DNA of 5,122 nt from DATBSK01 sp040902705 (lineage in GTDB: Bacteria > Actinomycetota > Acidimicrobiia > IMCC26256 > PALSA-555). The stretch lies in the NCBI GenBank assembly GCA_040902705.1, contig JBBDWT010000081.1, positions 1 through 5,122 of the forward strand, in the 5' to 3' direction. Each line of letters starts with the position of its first letter. The first letter of the stretch is position 1. Position numbers and translations under genes: made by a program. Shown here one piece after another: positions 4,977 to 5,122 of the stretch. The notes beneath the pieces were generated by a model. That model was not told the DNA's origin, did no database searches, and saw nothing but the letters and a program-made list of their open reading frames with translations.

Positions 4977-5122
4977 CTACTTGTTGATCTTGGTGACGCG
5001 GCCGGCACCGACGGTGCGGCCACCCTCACGAATGGCGAAGCGCAAGCCCTCTTCCATCGCGATGGGGGCGATGAGCTCGACCGTCATCTCGGTGTTGTCC
5101 CCGGGCATCACCATCTCGGTGC
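4977..5122 (-). CDS. tuf: Elongation factor Tu (C-terminal 47 codons, runs off the window)
   Basis: EF-Tu carries aminoacyl-tRNA to the ribosomal A site as a GTP complex. Only the end of domain III is visible: TEMVMPGDNTEMTVELIAPI, AMEEGLRFAIREGGRTVGAG and RVTKINK, then a TAG stop. This is the near-invariant EF-Tu C-terminus, with the MPGDN and FAIREGGRTVGAG motifs. The GTPase domain and start lie beyond base 5122. It is the upstream partner of rpmG. Confidence 0.97.
   Translation of the reverse strand, partial: TEMVMPGDNTEMTVELIAPIAMEEGLRFAIREGGRTVGAGRVTKINK

Noticed and set aside
1..5122. CRISPR arrays, insertion sequences, phage genes, toxin-antitoxin modules or secondary-metabolite genes
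   Set aside because: Both strands were read for repeated spacer patterns, transposase motifs and terminal repeats; none was seen, and the coding space is filled by recognised genes.

Overview
The window is a high-GC bacterial scaffold carrying most of the conserved tuf–rpmG … tRNA-Trp–secE–nusG–rplK–rplA cluster of translation and transcription genes, read on the minus strand. The strong G/C preference at third codon positions, a single-membrane-span SecE, a NusG with a long acidic N-terminal extension and a luciferase-like monooxygenase of a type common in actinobacteria all point to an Actinomycetota member. A deep lineage such as Acidimicrobiia is possible, but that is inference. The run of exactly 100 N bases shows this is a scaffolded draft, possibly metagenomic.

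On the minus strand, reading from the right end: the last 47 codons of tuf (EF-Tu) run into rpmG (ribosomal protein L33) after 5 nt. Next comes a plus-strand gene convergent to rpmG, an LLM-class flavin-dependent oxidoreductase whose 5' end is lost in the gap at 3331-3430. Left of the gap lies a minus-strand pair, an ECF-type sigma factor overlapping a small zinc-finger anti-sigma factor with one predicted membrane segment. The core cluster then resumes with tRNA-Trp(CCA), secE (GTG start 30 nt after the tRNA), nusG (2 nt after secE), rplK and the first 116 codons of rplA.

EF-Tu delivers aminoacyl-tRNA. L33, L11 and L1 are large-subunit proteins, NusG links RNA polymerase to ribosomes and Rho, and SecE is the small essential subunit of the protein-export channel. 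The sigma/anti-sigma pair and the oxidoreductase are accessory genes set between rpmG and tRNA-Trp. Both sides of the gap carry parts of the same conserved cluster, which supports the scaffold join.

The non-coding parts hold some structure. Between rplK and rplA there is a 12-bp perfect stem whose 5' arm can instead pair with an upstream sequence, and whose loop is complementary to a segment further upstream, as in a switch or pseudoknot. Upstream of rplK is a stem-loop where L1 autoregulation acts in other bacteria. GC-rich inverted repeats lie after the anti-sigma gene and between the convergent oxidoreductase and rpmG genes. I saw no CRISPR array, insertion sequence, phage gene or clearly novel system. 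The best leads are the rplK–rplA RNA element, the L33 with one of four zinc-site cysteines replaced, and the sigma/anti-sigma pair within the translation cluster.
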